A stretch of 64,000 bases of DNA from Metarhizium brunneum (Eukaryota; Ascomycota; Sordariomycetes; Hypocreales; Clavicipitaceae). A program made the position numbers and the translations under genes. Below the pieces are notes generated by a model. It was not told where the DNA came from. It ran no database searches and saw nothing but the letters and a program-made list of their open reading frames with translations. Shown piece by piece: positions 55,038-64,000 of the stretch. The number at the start of each line of letters is the position of its first letter. Within the stretch, counting starts at the first letter, position 1. The stretch covers positions 1,860,001-1,924,000 of the forward strand of contig NC_089424.1 of the NCBI RefSeq assembly GCF_013426205.1, given 5' to 3'.

Positions 55038-56885
55038 GCCTTCTTCAGACTTTGCGTCGCTCTTGCACGTGCTTCAACAACCTCGGTGTCCAGTGGTCGC
55101 AACGCCAGCGCCTTCCATCTCGATGCATTGAACTTTCATTTTCGCAAGGCGATCCAGCCCGACCATACGGGCAGGCGGGCAAGGTCGACATCTTGGGGGT
55201 CGGAGGCGGTGCATCCGAAAATATCCCGTTTGGGCACGTCCTGCATATTCTTTTTTTTTAGATGCAATGAGACCATCGTGATCATGCTGCCTTCGGGGCC
55301 GTGAAGTTCCCGAAACCTAGGTCATCTTGGCCTTTTCTCGTCGCATGTTTTTGGCGATAGTCGTGTGAAGCGAGCTCGAAATAGTATCTCGGGTACCGGC
55401 TGCCCCCGAGATGTTATATTTAGGTCGCGCGGGTATCGTTTGTTTCGGATGCCGCCTACCCCATGACTGGGAAACCTGGGTCGGCGTGAATTTACCCCGA
55501 CGGCACACGTGGGTGACAGATGTGTTGATTTACACGCCGTTCCTGTGCAGAGACCTGAAACTTGGAGTCCATTTTTTCTTCTTTTTTTGCATCCTCGATC
55601 TAAGCGATTCGGTACAGAGCTATCTTTCTTTATATATCTATGTATGAAACGAAACTTTTAAGCCTATGCTGCCTCTGACAAATACGCCAACACAGCTAGC
55701 AACTTGCTCCAGGGTCCTCCAGCTAGCCAAGGGCCCCTGCAATGGGTGATTTTCTTGGGCGGTAGACCTTGATAGGCATGGTCGAGCGGCGCACGGATAT
55801 GCAGCGAGCCTAGATACTGAGCTGATCTCTTTGCGGCTATAAGGACGTTGTGCTCCGGGAACAAGCACCTGCGACACTTTTGAGTAAGCGGATAGGCGAA
55901 CTCGTTGGACCATCTTTCGGAATTCAATGTCGACCTCGTGATGTAGTTGGAGGAGCCTCCCTGTCGGGGTTTCACCGCGGCCCGATTCTGCGGATCGGAC
56001 ATTTTTTAGCCTTGTGAGATGGCTTCATAGTCTAAAAATATCGCAAGGCGTTTCTGTTCCGGTGCAAGCTCTTGTTCTAACTTGTATGTAGACGCCGCTG
56101 TGTGTCTGGCGTACAGAGCCTGGCATGGGCATAGGCATATCATTGATCGGCCAAACGGCCCATGCAGAATAGTCGGCAGCATCTGCCGAAATGCAAGGCA
56201 CCAAACCAAAGCTCAACTGCATAGTGCTGTCTATCGAGTCCTAGCGTTGATTCTTGCCTCTATATGTACTCATTAGACAGATGACAATCGGTAGCATTTC
56301 CGGCGCCGTCCGGATATCCGGGCTGCTAAAGCCAACATTGAAGCAGCCACCAGCAGCAGCACGTCACTAAACAAGGTTGTGGCGTTTCTTTCTCCAGTCT
56401 GCCACGCCTTGGCCGCATTCGTTTATCGAATCGGTATTGCCAGACGTGGGTTCCGCTGCAACGGCAGATCGACTTGGACCGCTCACCCGCTCACCTTCGG
56501 TCGGCACAACTCTTGATCACTCATCCTTCCTAGCCGTAGTCGTAGCCCTACGGTGAGGCGGCATCCCTGATAAGCACCTGGCGCTTTCCAAACTGAAACT
56601 AACGCCCTGCATGATTTGCACGCTGCGGATCCGAGCGCAGCTTCGCAGGGCTGTGCTCGTTTCTCGCTTCGGTTACTAAATTAGAAGAAATCCCTGCATC
56701 CTGGCCACGACAGCGGGCCGGTGGCAGCTACTGCTACATTAAGAGGGAGGTTCGAGAATATGTACATGATCAATGCTCATTGGATCTGAAATTGTCGTTA
56801 TTTATTTATTTATATAATTCTTTTCTTTTTTGTTCTTCTTCACAACCGCCCATCCCGCCCCCTCCCCCCCCTTTAGCTACTTTGC
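55038..56885. other. 1.8-kb intergenic region
   Basis: No supported gene. A 112-codon minus frame (56002-55664, MSDPQNRAAVKPRQGGSS...) is the longest; it has no motif or neighbour support. The last 100 bases before the transcription factor are strongly pyrimidine-rich (CCGCCCCCTCCCCCCC near 56855), as is common at fungal transcription starts. Confidence 0.45.
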
Positions 56886-59353
56886 ATGTTGAATAAACAA
56901 GAATACCAGGGAAAAGACAAAATGACAACACGCCAAGATCAATCCAGGTCCCCCTCCAGACCTCGTCGGTTCTATAAACGATCTACTGTAGCTTGCAAAG
57001 CCTGCCACGGCCGCAAGGTGCGATGCAACGTCGCCCTGTCGGGGATACCCTGCGCGAATTGCGCCGCAGACGGCGCCGTATGCGAGATTGCGCAGAGGAA
57101 AAGACGAATGTACCGTATTCCCTATCCTGCCCTCCGTTTAATTGTATACAATATACAATGCATTGGAAAACATCGCCGACGGCGGCTAAAACAGGCGTCG
57201 GTACGCTCCATTTAGAAACCCGGATCAGCTTCGCGCCACGCCCGACAGCCAGCAGGGCAACTCGACGTCGCCGGCACACAGCCATGATCACCCCGAAAAT
57301 GAGGCAGACGACATTTCCGGCCGCCGATATCCCCCGGGTCTCCAGGCGAATGAGGCGGCATCCAGCGCCGCGGGCATGGTGTCGGGGTTTGCGCCTGGCC
57401 CTCCGCGAGACGACCAGATGAATGGAACTCGCAGCCCGTATTACCTAGGTACGACATGTTCTTTTATTCTCTTCTTCTGCTTCTTCTTGTCCCTTTTTCC
57501 TTTCCCAGTGTATGACAGACTCATAATTCTTGTTTCATTCTTCTAGGCGACGAAAGGGGACCGCTAGCCTTGGCCATCAACATTTGCCGCGACGATGGCC
57601 TCAAATCCTCCCGACATGCCTTCCTGCCCATTAACAACAGCACGCCACTGACCCCGCAGGACTGGCAGTATCTGGAGCAAAGAGGCTGCTTCAGCCTGCC
57701 GTCTCGCGAGCTGCAGGACGCGTTGCTCCGCGCCTACTTTCACTATGTGCATCCCTTTGCGCCCGTCATCGACGTGGCCGACTTTGTCTATCGCTACACG
57801 ACCGGCCACGTGAGCGTCTTGCTGCTTTGGAGCATATTTGCCGCGGCAGGCAGCGTGAGTCGCGTCCACACCCGGGGGTCGAGAGCCGAGACGGAGCTGA
57901 CCAGTGTCTGCAGTTCATCGACGAGCAGCTGCCGACTAACGAGCTCGGGGCGACGAGGATCGAGGTCAAGGCGGCGGCGTTTGAGCGGGCAAAGGCGCTC
58001 TACGACTTGGAGTACGAACGGGAAACGATAGCGCTCATCCAGTCGACGTACCTGATGAGCTACCGGCTCGGGTGCCTCAACGACGTCAAGGGGCCGTGGT
58101 ACTGGATCGGCGTCGCCATCAACCTCGCCTACACGGCCGGGCTTCACCGTCTGCCGCCTCCCGACTCGCCCGACTCGCCCGCCGGCAACTCGCGGCTCTG
58201 GATCCAGCTCTTTTGGAGCGTCTACTGCCGCGACGTCTGGCTGTGCCTCGCCTACAGCCGGCCGGTGCGCATCCTCCTCAGCGAGGTGACGACGCCCATC
58301 CCGACCCGCGTCCAGCTCGCGTCGGCCCCCGTCGAGGTCCCCGACGACATCTACCACCGCTACCTGCCCTACGAGATCAACGAGCTGGCCCGCCTGTGGC
58401 TGTGCCTCGTCAGGATCAGCGCGACCCTGGGCAGCGTGCTGTCGTCCTTTTACACGGCTAAGTCGTCGGGCCCGACGCGCCAGCAGATCGACTACATGGA
58501 GCACGAGATCGAGGCGCACCTCGCGGACCTCCCGGCCGGGAGCCACAGGAGCGAGCTCGTCATGATCCACGTACACCAGATCCGGCTGTATCACGAGTAC
58601 GCAACCATCCCTCCCTCCCCTCCCATCACGACGCCGTGTATCACTCCGTATATACATGTCTAACCGAGTCCCTGCCCCAGAGCAACAACAGCCATCCTGT
58701 ACATCCCCCAGAACCATAGCCTGCCGTACGAAAGCCCAGCCAAGCACACCGACTCCCTCCAGTCTCTGTGCCTCCGGAAAATGCGCGCCTCGGCGCTCCG
58801 CATCACGCACCTGATCAACGTCATGATAGGCGAAGGCCTCACCACGCACGTCCACATGCTCACGTACAGTCCTTTCCCCCCCTCCCCAAAATACCCACCA
58901 GCAGCAGAAGCACAAGAGCTAACGCGCGCAAGCAGCGTCATTGCCATAATCCCCTCGATGCAGGTGCACCTCGTCGACCTCATGTCCTCGAGCCAGCCGA
59001 CGCGGCAGGCGGGCGAGCACAACCTGCACCTGTGCATGGTGCTCCTCGAAAACCTGCGCACGACGCACGTCTCGGCCAAGGCGACGCACTGCCTGTTCAA
59101 CGCGGCCATTGAGAAGATTAAGAATAAGCCCACGTCGTGTCCGTGCCCGCTGCTAATGGGCGGCGGGTCCGCATCGGCATCGGCGGCGGCGGCGGCGTCT
59201 TCGGGCCCCGCGTCGGCCTCGGGCTCGGATAACCGGAGCATCGTGACCGACGACGACAGCGAGAGCGTGTTCCCTGTTACCGTGCCAGGAATGTCGTATC
59301 TGGATATGCTGCCGATGATGTCGCCCGACGGGGAGTTTTCGCTGCATGATTAG
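56886..59353 (+). CDS. Zn2Cys6 fungal-specific transcription factor
   Basis: Six exons (56886-57109, 57216-57448, 57547-57854, 57914-58596, 58681-58863, 58936-59353) encode 682 residues. The zinc cluster near the N-terminus has all six cysteines, C37, C40, C47, C56, C59 and C66 (ACKACHGRKVRC, CANC, C), preceded by a basic stretch. The fungal_trans middle homology region spans exons 3-5: LLRAYFHYVHPFAPVIDVAD, TYLMSYRLGCLNDVKGPWYW-IGVAINLAYTAGLH, and LFWSVYCRDVWLCLAYSRPV-RI. A Ser/Ala/Gly-rich linker (GSASASAAAAASSG) and an acidic C-terminus (VTDDDSESVF) follow. The first intron begins GTACCG, a weak donor, and its position is the least certain. It resembles the cutinase factor CTF1 group. The target is unknown, and no metabolic cluster is adjacent. 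A second ATG at 56922 may also serve as start. Confidence 0.88.
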
Positions 59354-60021
59354 GAACTTCTTTTCTTTTCTTTTTTTTTTTTGGGTTGTGCCTGCCAACG
59401 ACTATTTTTATCTTGTGACCTGGGGGGCCGGAAATACAGCGCTTTTTATTACGTCTTTTTTCAGTGGAGCATACTGTTACATGTACTTTTATGACTACTA
59501 CTATTTATTCCTCCGTAGCTACTCTGCACAATGTGCCAGCTGCCTATTTTTCTTTTTTAGACCCGTGTTTCTATTTAAATCGTGCATAAACGTCTCCCCC
59601 GGCCCCGCCCCGCACCTCCGGCCGCCGAACCATGTGTCCGAATCTGTCTCACGGGTACCCGCGGCCACCTACCGTAGGGACTAGTCAAGCGCCGCACGTG
59701 GAATTGTAACACACACTTCCGGGGTTGTGGCCGCGCATGGCCAGGATTCACCCTTGTATACATGCCGCTCGCCCAAGTACAAGTCTTGGTCGTCACGTTC
59801 TCGACAGATGCAGCCAGGTATACAATACGAGAAGCAAACAGAAATCGACTTTATTACGCCCTCGACAAGATTAAAATTTCCTACACAACACTCGAATCAA
59901 GATATTTGGCAAACAAACAAATGTGCCCCTATTAGCAGTCCCCCTCCTCCTGCTCGCCCGCTTACACAACAACCTCCACCACCACCCATCCGTTCTCGCC
60001 GAGCTCCCGTCCGCTCAGAAA
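59354..60021. other. intergenic between convergent genes
   Basis: T-rich 3' sequence of the transcription factor (59355-59385) and GC-rich sequence near the end of the secreted-protein gene. No gene seen. Confidence 0.5.
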
Positions 60022-60636
60022 TTAGCAGTTGGTCGGCCGGTACGCCTTGAGCGACTTGTCGCCGCCGGGCACGGCGCCCTGCGCAGCAGCCATGTACTTG
60101 TCAATGGCGGGCAGCACGTGCGGGCAGCGGTCCTGGTTCATAGCCTTGACCAGCGTCTTGACCTCGTCGGGCTTCATGGTCGACCCCCGCTTGGACATGA
60201 GCGTCAGCCCGTCGACGATGAACTGGAACGTGTCCTGGTTGACCAGCACGTCGTTGGCGTCGGCGACGCCGGCGTCCCTCGCGGCCGCCGTGCCGTTGAG
60301 GAACATGCGGTCCAGGACGGCCTTGTGCAGCAGCTCGTCGTTTTCGGCGTCGAGCGCAATCTTGCCCTGCCGCTGGAGCTCCTGGGGGTCCATGGACTCG
60401 GCGTTGGACAGGAAGTTGGACACGGTGCCCGTGTCGTTGCGCCAGGCGCGCGCCGCCGTGTCGATCTGCTCGCTGGTCGGCGCCTGGCCGCTGCCGCTGC
60501 CGCCGCCGACTGCGCCCGTCAGGGGGGATAGGAAGCTGTCCACCATGTTGCCGAGGGCGCCGAAGATGGGAACGGCCACGGCCGCGTGTCCCTGGAGGAC
60601 GATGACGAGGGGAGCGATGACGTTTTGGGGCCGCAT
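60022..60636 (-). CDS. small secreted protein, conserved hypothetical
   Basis: A single exon encodes 204 residues. The N-terminus is signal-peptide-like (MRPQNVIAPLVIVLQGHAAVAVPIF, cleavage probably after AVA), then a Gly-rich segment (GAVGGGSGSGQ) and a helical domain with TAARAWRNDTGTVSNFLSNA, DELLHKAVLDRMFLNGTAAA, NQDTFQFIVDGLTLMSKRGS and NQDRCPHVLPAIDKYMAAAQ; it ends RPTNC. Only two cysteines occur after the signal, C185 or nearby and the terminal one, so a single disulfide is possible. Two N-glycosylation sequons (NDT, NGT) are present. I recognise it as a type of secreted fungal protein of unknown role, but no named family. The GC-rich composition gives open frames on the opposite strand, which are shadows. 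Confidence 0.8.
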   Translation of the reverse strand: MRPQNVIAPLVIVLQGHAAVAVPIFGALGNMVDSFLSPLTGAVGGGSGSGQAPTSEQIDTAARAWRNDTGTVSNFLSNAESMDPQELQRQGKIALDAENDELLHKAVLDRMFLNGTAAARDAGVADANDVLVNQDTFQFIVDGLTLMSKRGSTMKPDEVKTLVKAMNQDRCPHVLPAIDKYMAAAQGAVPGGDKSLKAYRPTNC

Positions 60637-61913
60637 TTTGGTCCTTGTTGTGCTGCGTGTAAATAGCAGGTAGGTGATAGAGGTGAAAGGTGAAAGAAAG
60701 AAAGTAAGTAAGTAAGAAACAAGCTCAACGACTAGGACTGTTGATTATAATGAAAGAATAATGCTGCTGCGGCTGCTGTTGGTGTTGTTGTTGCAAACGA
60801 GTGTGAGTAAGTATCAGATGAAGGCTGGTGTGGGCGTGAGATCACTGAGATGATGACCAGGTGCTGCTTCCCACGATGCCACAGGACACACAAGGCCAAT
60901 TATATATACCTTTCCTCGTCGAGCTACACATGACTGTAGTGGTTTTTCCCTCCTCGGCGGTAAATAATGGGCCTGTCCGCACAGAAGCTCTCTGTGTAAC
61001 TTTTTTGTTTCTAAGGCTTCGGTGATGCCCACCACGAGCGCAAACTCTACATTATAGTCTTTGTGGCCGGAAATGAGGCACGTTTTAGATGCTACCCACT
61101 TTTGACTCTCGAGCATCGTACAGACCGTTATATATGGGCCCATCGTGGTAGATTGCGAGAATCCGTCGTGGGCGCCACGCGCGGGTGACGGTTGCATCCC
61201 CACCGGCATTGTCAAAGCACATCGACACATGCCTCCCGCACGCGGCGACCTGTTTGTTTCAGGTCATCACCGCTACGGTGCTGTACTACGGCGCGCAGAA
61301 AGCTTATGTGCCGAGGGACTTTGTGGGCTGGGTGGCCAGATGCGATGGCCGGGAATAGGAGGTTATTGGTGCTCTGGACTGCAATGTCGAGATTCGACGT
61401 TGGCTGAAGCGGAACTTGTTATGAGGGACGGGGAGGGGGGGATCGAATGATTTCCTTTTGACCGCGGCTTTGATGTTTCGGACCCTTAAGCTATTGTGCT
61501 TTACGACAACGGATAAAGTTTTCAGATGATTATCGTACGGCCCATTGATCGCTGTTGGAAGTCAAAAGTGTGGCGTTTCGGCTTCAACCCATAAATAACA
61601 ATGGATACATTTGGCGTGTTCATTTAACCTTGGCCGTGTTGCAGTGCGAGGGCGCTCTCCTTCCATCTTGTAATTGAATTTGTTGCTCTTTTTTGATAAT
61701 TCAATCAAACCAGACTCTATCAATTATAGGCCGTATATCACGAGCCTGTAGTCTAAATCGTGATGGCTGGATTTTTTGACAGACCTCTTCTTAGACGATG
61801 AACCATTTGGTCCGCTGGCACGGTCACCTCTGACAGCAGTGAAATTGCTCTTAAGAGCTACAATGCAGCGAGGCATGGAGGCAGTGTTGCTTTTGAGCCA
61901 ACAAAGTCTCAAG
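60637..61913. other. 1.3-kb intergenic region
   Basis: No supported gene. It contains a short AAGT tetranucleotide run near 60699-60716 and a TGTTG/GCTGC-rich stretch at 60762-60795, both in the promoter of the secreted-protein gene. Confidence 0.5.
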
Positions 61914-62870
61914 TCATGATGGAAGGGAGGCATGCTGTTCCTCACGGACTTCGGCATCTTGTCCGTCTGAATCCCCGCAGTAAGGCAGTTCCGGGAAGAT
62001 GCGCCTCGCCTCCCTTCTCGCCTTCTTCAGGCGGCGCTTGGCCTTGACACCCAGCTTCGTCTTGTTGGGGTTCGCATCCAGCGGCGGCCTGTCAATCCAC
62101 ACGGGCAGCGCAACAGGGGCGTGGGCAATGGCGTCGAGGGTGCGGAACAGCTCTTGGCTGGCGGCAGCAGTCTCGGGCGCCATACGGCCGTCGCGCACGG
62201 CAATCATGAGCAGGGCCTTGAGGGCAAAGTGTGCGTCGTTGCCGGCGGCATGGAGGTTCGCGTAGGGAATGGCGAATTCGTCCAGCAGCTTCTCTATGCT
62301 GTAGCGGTAGTACAGCTGGAGCGGGTGCTGGGCAGCCTTGACCGTGTCCATGATGTAGGCGGCGCGGGCAGCGATTTCGGGGTCCAGGTTATTCAGGAAC
62401 TTGATCTCCTCGCGCGTGCCGTGGGCGACGAGCACGTAGGCCCTGCCCGCGGTGAGGCGGGCGAATCTGGTGGTGAAGTCGGGCAGCGCGATGCGCTCCG
62501 TGTCCCCGAAGAGGAACGACCGGGCGGCCCACCTGCATGGCCGCGAGTCTGTGTTGATGAATTGGTGCGAGGAGATGGCGGCGGCGGGATGGCGTAGCTG
62601 CGTGGTGATGAGGTGGCGCGTGTCCAAGATGGAGACGCCAATGTGGAAGCTTTGACCTGGGGAAATGACTTCGTAGCCCCCGCCAGTGTCGACGTCTACG
62701 GCCACGAGGAGGACGTCTTTGATGTGGGTTCCGGGGAGGGAGTGGCTGATTGGGGGCAGGTTGTATGGCGGAGCAGGGAGGAGGGATTCGAGGCGGTATC
62801 CTAGGATTTGGCGGAGGGCAATGTTTTCCTCGCGTAGGATGCCCGCGTGCTGGCCCGGGACTGAGGGCAT
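61914..62870 (-). CDS. Gfd2/YDR514C-like protein with RNase H-type fold
   Basis: A single exon encodes 318 residues from the ATG at 62870 (MPSVPGQHAGILREENIALR). The core contains VLLVAVDVDTGGGYEV, IGVSILDTRHL, then a histidine-containing stretch ISSHQFINTD and RSFLFGDTERI. RAYVLVAHGTREEIKFL resembles the LVGHxxxxDxxFL block of DEDD nucleases. KLLDEFAIPYANLHAAGNDA with HFALKALLMIAVRDG is the C-terminal NDAxxxLxxL motif. These are the Gfd2/YDR514C C-terminal domain features. In the family some catalytic acidic residues are altered, so activity is uncertain. The tail is basic then acidic (KAKRRLKKARREARRIF, DGQDAEVREE). Gfd2 in yeast is linked genetically to mRNA export (Dbp5); a nuclear or cytosolic RNA role is plausible. 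Confidence 0.8.
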   Translation of the reverse strand: MPSVPGQHAGILREENIALRQILGYRLESLLPAPPYNLPPISHSLPGTHIKDVLLVAVDVDTGGGYEVISPGQSFHIGVSILDTRHLITTQLRHPAAAISSHQFINTDSRPCRWAARSFLFGDTERIALPDFTTRFARLTAGRAYVLVAHGTREEIKFLNNLDPEIAARAAYIMDTVKAAQHPLQLYYRYSIEKLLDEFAIPYANLHAAGNDAHFALKALLMIAVRDGRMAPETAAASQELFRTLDAIAHAPVALPVWIDRPPLDANPNKTKLGVKAKRRLKKARREARRIFPELPYCGDSDGQDAEVREEQHASLPS

Positions 62871-64000
62871 TGATGATGGCCTGGGTGAATGTGATGCACT
62901 GATGGTGGTTTGGCGGGTGGGTGGTGTTGGGGCCGACTAACCCCGATTTGGAAATACTATCTGCCAAGACGGAGAACGGAGTACCTGGACAAGAAATGCA
63001 TGCACTTGCGTCGATGCGGCATCGAACAGGCTCTGGAAGCACTTGAGACTTGAGGGGTGCAGGTTGCACCGACAAAGAATCGCAGGTGACTGGGATTTAA
63101 ACACGCAGCTCATCCTTGGAATTCTGGACGGACAGAGCCAGCGCCACTAGACAAAGTGCCTTGTGCAAGCTTCGACCGTCGGTACAAGAAGAGGAATAGC
63201 ATTTGGCGGCACGAGTTCTGACAAACTATGGGCATGGACAGCTGCCTATTGTCATCAGCGACGGTGGAGGAGTAGGGCCAGGCACCTCGACATTTCGGCC
63301 AAGTGCGCCAGGGGACCTGAGAAGGGTTCGGTGTTCGGGGCATTTGACTAGGGGCGCGAGTTTCGTCCCAAAGTCCGAATGTCTCATTCAATGTTAGTAG
63401 TATCGACTTGTTGCCCCTCCTCCCATGTGATGAGCGCACGCACTTCAATGTTGGTTCAGCCCGCGGTGCCCCACTAACTGCCATGGAGTTTCAAAACATT
63501 GAACGCATCAATCCCTTTGAATACTTACTTAAGTATGCAAAGGTCTCATGGCTGTAGCGGACCAGGGTTCTGGGCAACAACAAATGCTGTTAGGGGGTAG
63601 AGGACAGGTAAATTTACTAAGAAATCTTATGATAATAAGTACCTAGGTACCACCATCTTTAAATACCTACTTAAGTAGGTATATAGAGAGGTATAAAGGA
63701 TAATTAGCTGCTCTCGTTGGCCCAAGTATCATTAGGTACTAGACTTCAGGTAACATGGAAGAAGTGGGTCGAATAGAGCAGGAGGACCTCTGCACTTCAA
63801 AGCAAGTGTCTCTGTGTGTGATGATGCCGCCCAGCATGGCCATGGCTAAAAATAACACAAACAAAAAGTCCCCGAACTTGTCCGCTGCCTAGCACTATCC
63901 TTAGCCAGTCAAGTCGACATCGACCAGTCAACTTGTGGCCTACTGGCCGGCGGCGCCCACGCACGCTGGCGACAGCCGAAGTGTCACCATGTCCGAGGCT
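62871..64000. other. intergenic to the right edge, palindrome-rich
   Basis: No supported gene. It contains TACCTAGGTA-type palindromes (63640-63651 and the 18-bp TACCTACTTAAGTAGGTA at 63664-63681), plus ACTTACTTAAGTA at 63525-63536. An ATG at 63989 lies too near the edge to judge. Confidence 0.5.
63664..63681. repeat. 18-bp perfect palindrome TACCTACTTAAGTAGGTA
   Basis: A perfect inverted repeat. It belongs to a set of related TACCT(A/T)AGGTA-like sites in the gaps of this window: 2633-2651, 17693-17705, 29049-29067 and 63640-63651. Confidence 0.9.

Noticed and set aside
55664..56002. 112-codon minus-strand open frame starting MSDPQN
   Set aside because: No motif, no neighbour or splice support; could be chance.
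57794..58915. 373-codon minus-strand open frame over the transcription factor
   Set aside because: Shadow of the GC-rich plus-strand exons, which carry the fungal_trans signature.

Overview
The window is nuclear DNA of a filamentous ascomycete. Genes carry short introns (about 50-100 bp, GTRNGY donors, CTRAY-like branch sites, YAG acceptors). The protein set is typical of Sordariomycetes: a HET-domain protein, Zn2Cys6 and DUF3669 proteins, an alkaline ceramidase, a GT32 mannosyltransferase and fungal mS38. Sequence style, and the many TACCTAGGTA palindromes between genes, suggest Hypocreales (Clavicipitaceae-like), but the species cannot be fixed from the sequence alone. I see no rRNA, convincing tRNA, CRISPR array or intact transposon.

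Layout. 0-12.8 kb is a dense housekeeping block: the 3' part of a C2-domain protein (+), a four-helix membrane protein (-), SYM1/Mpv17 (+), mitoribosomal mS38/COX24 (+), the RNA cytidine acetyltransferase KRE33/NAT10 (+) and a GC-rich FAD monooxygenase (+). From 12.8 to 32.2 kb the DNA is sparse and accessory. It holds a Kazal inhibitor, a dihydrodipicolinate-synthase-family aldolase, a HET protein, a DUF3669 protein, a secreted type-B carboxylesterase, an unrecognised two-exon small gene, an alkaline ceramidase and three gene relics: squalene epoxidase, agmatine deiminase and an unknown protein. From 32.2 to 38.1 kb lie an E3 ligase with two CCCH fingers plus an RBR module, and a kelch-repeat membrane protein. 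38.1-42.0 kb is a gene-poor, decayed stretch with a diverged direct repeat. From 42 to 63 kb genes are complete again: an AT-hook protein, a GT32 transferase, a SEC14/CRAL-TRIO protein, a protein with a 3x48-nt internal repeat, a secreted SH3b-NlpC/P60-like hydrolase, a conserved soluble protein, a Zn2Cys6 transcription factor, a small secreted protein and a Gfd2/YDR514C-like nuclease-fold protein.

How the genes work together. There is no convincing biosynthetic cluster. Three genes act on sphingolipid or lipid handling (ceramidase, GT32 of the MIPC-synthase type, SEC14-like), but they are 14-17 kb apart with unrelated genes between them, so co-function is not implied. SYM1, mS38 and KRE33 lie side by side on the same strand and belong to mitochondrial and ribosome biology. 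The most informative features are the relics and the small accessory genes of 13-32 kb, which look like a region of gene gain and loss. I found no clear new multi-gene system; the best leads are listed as findings.
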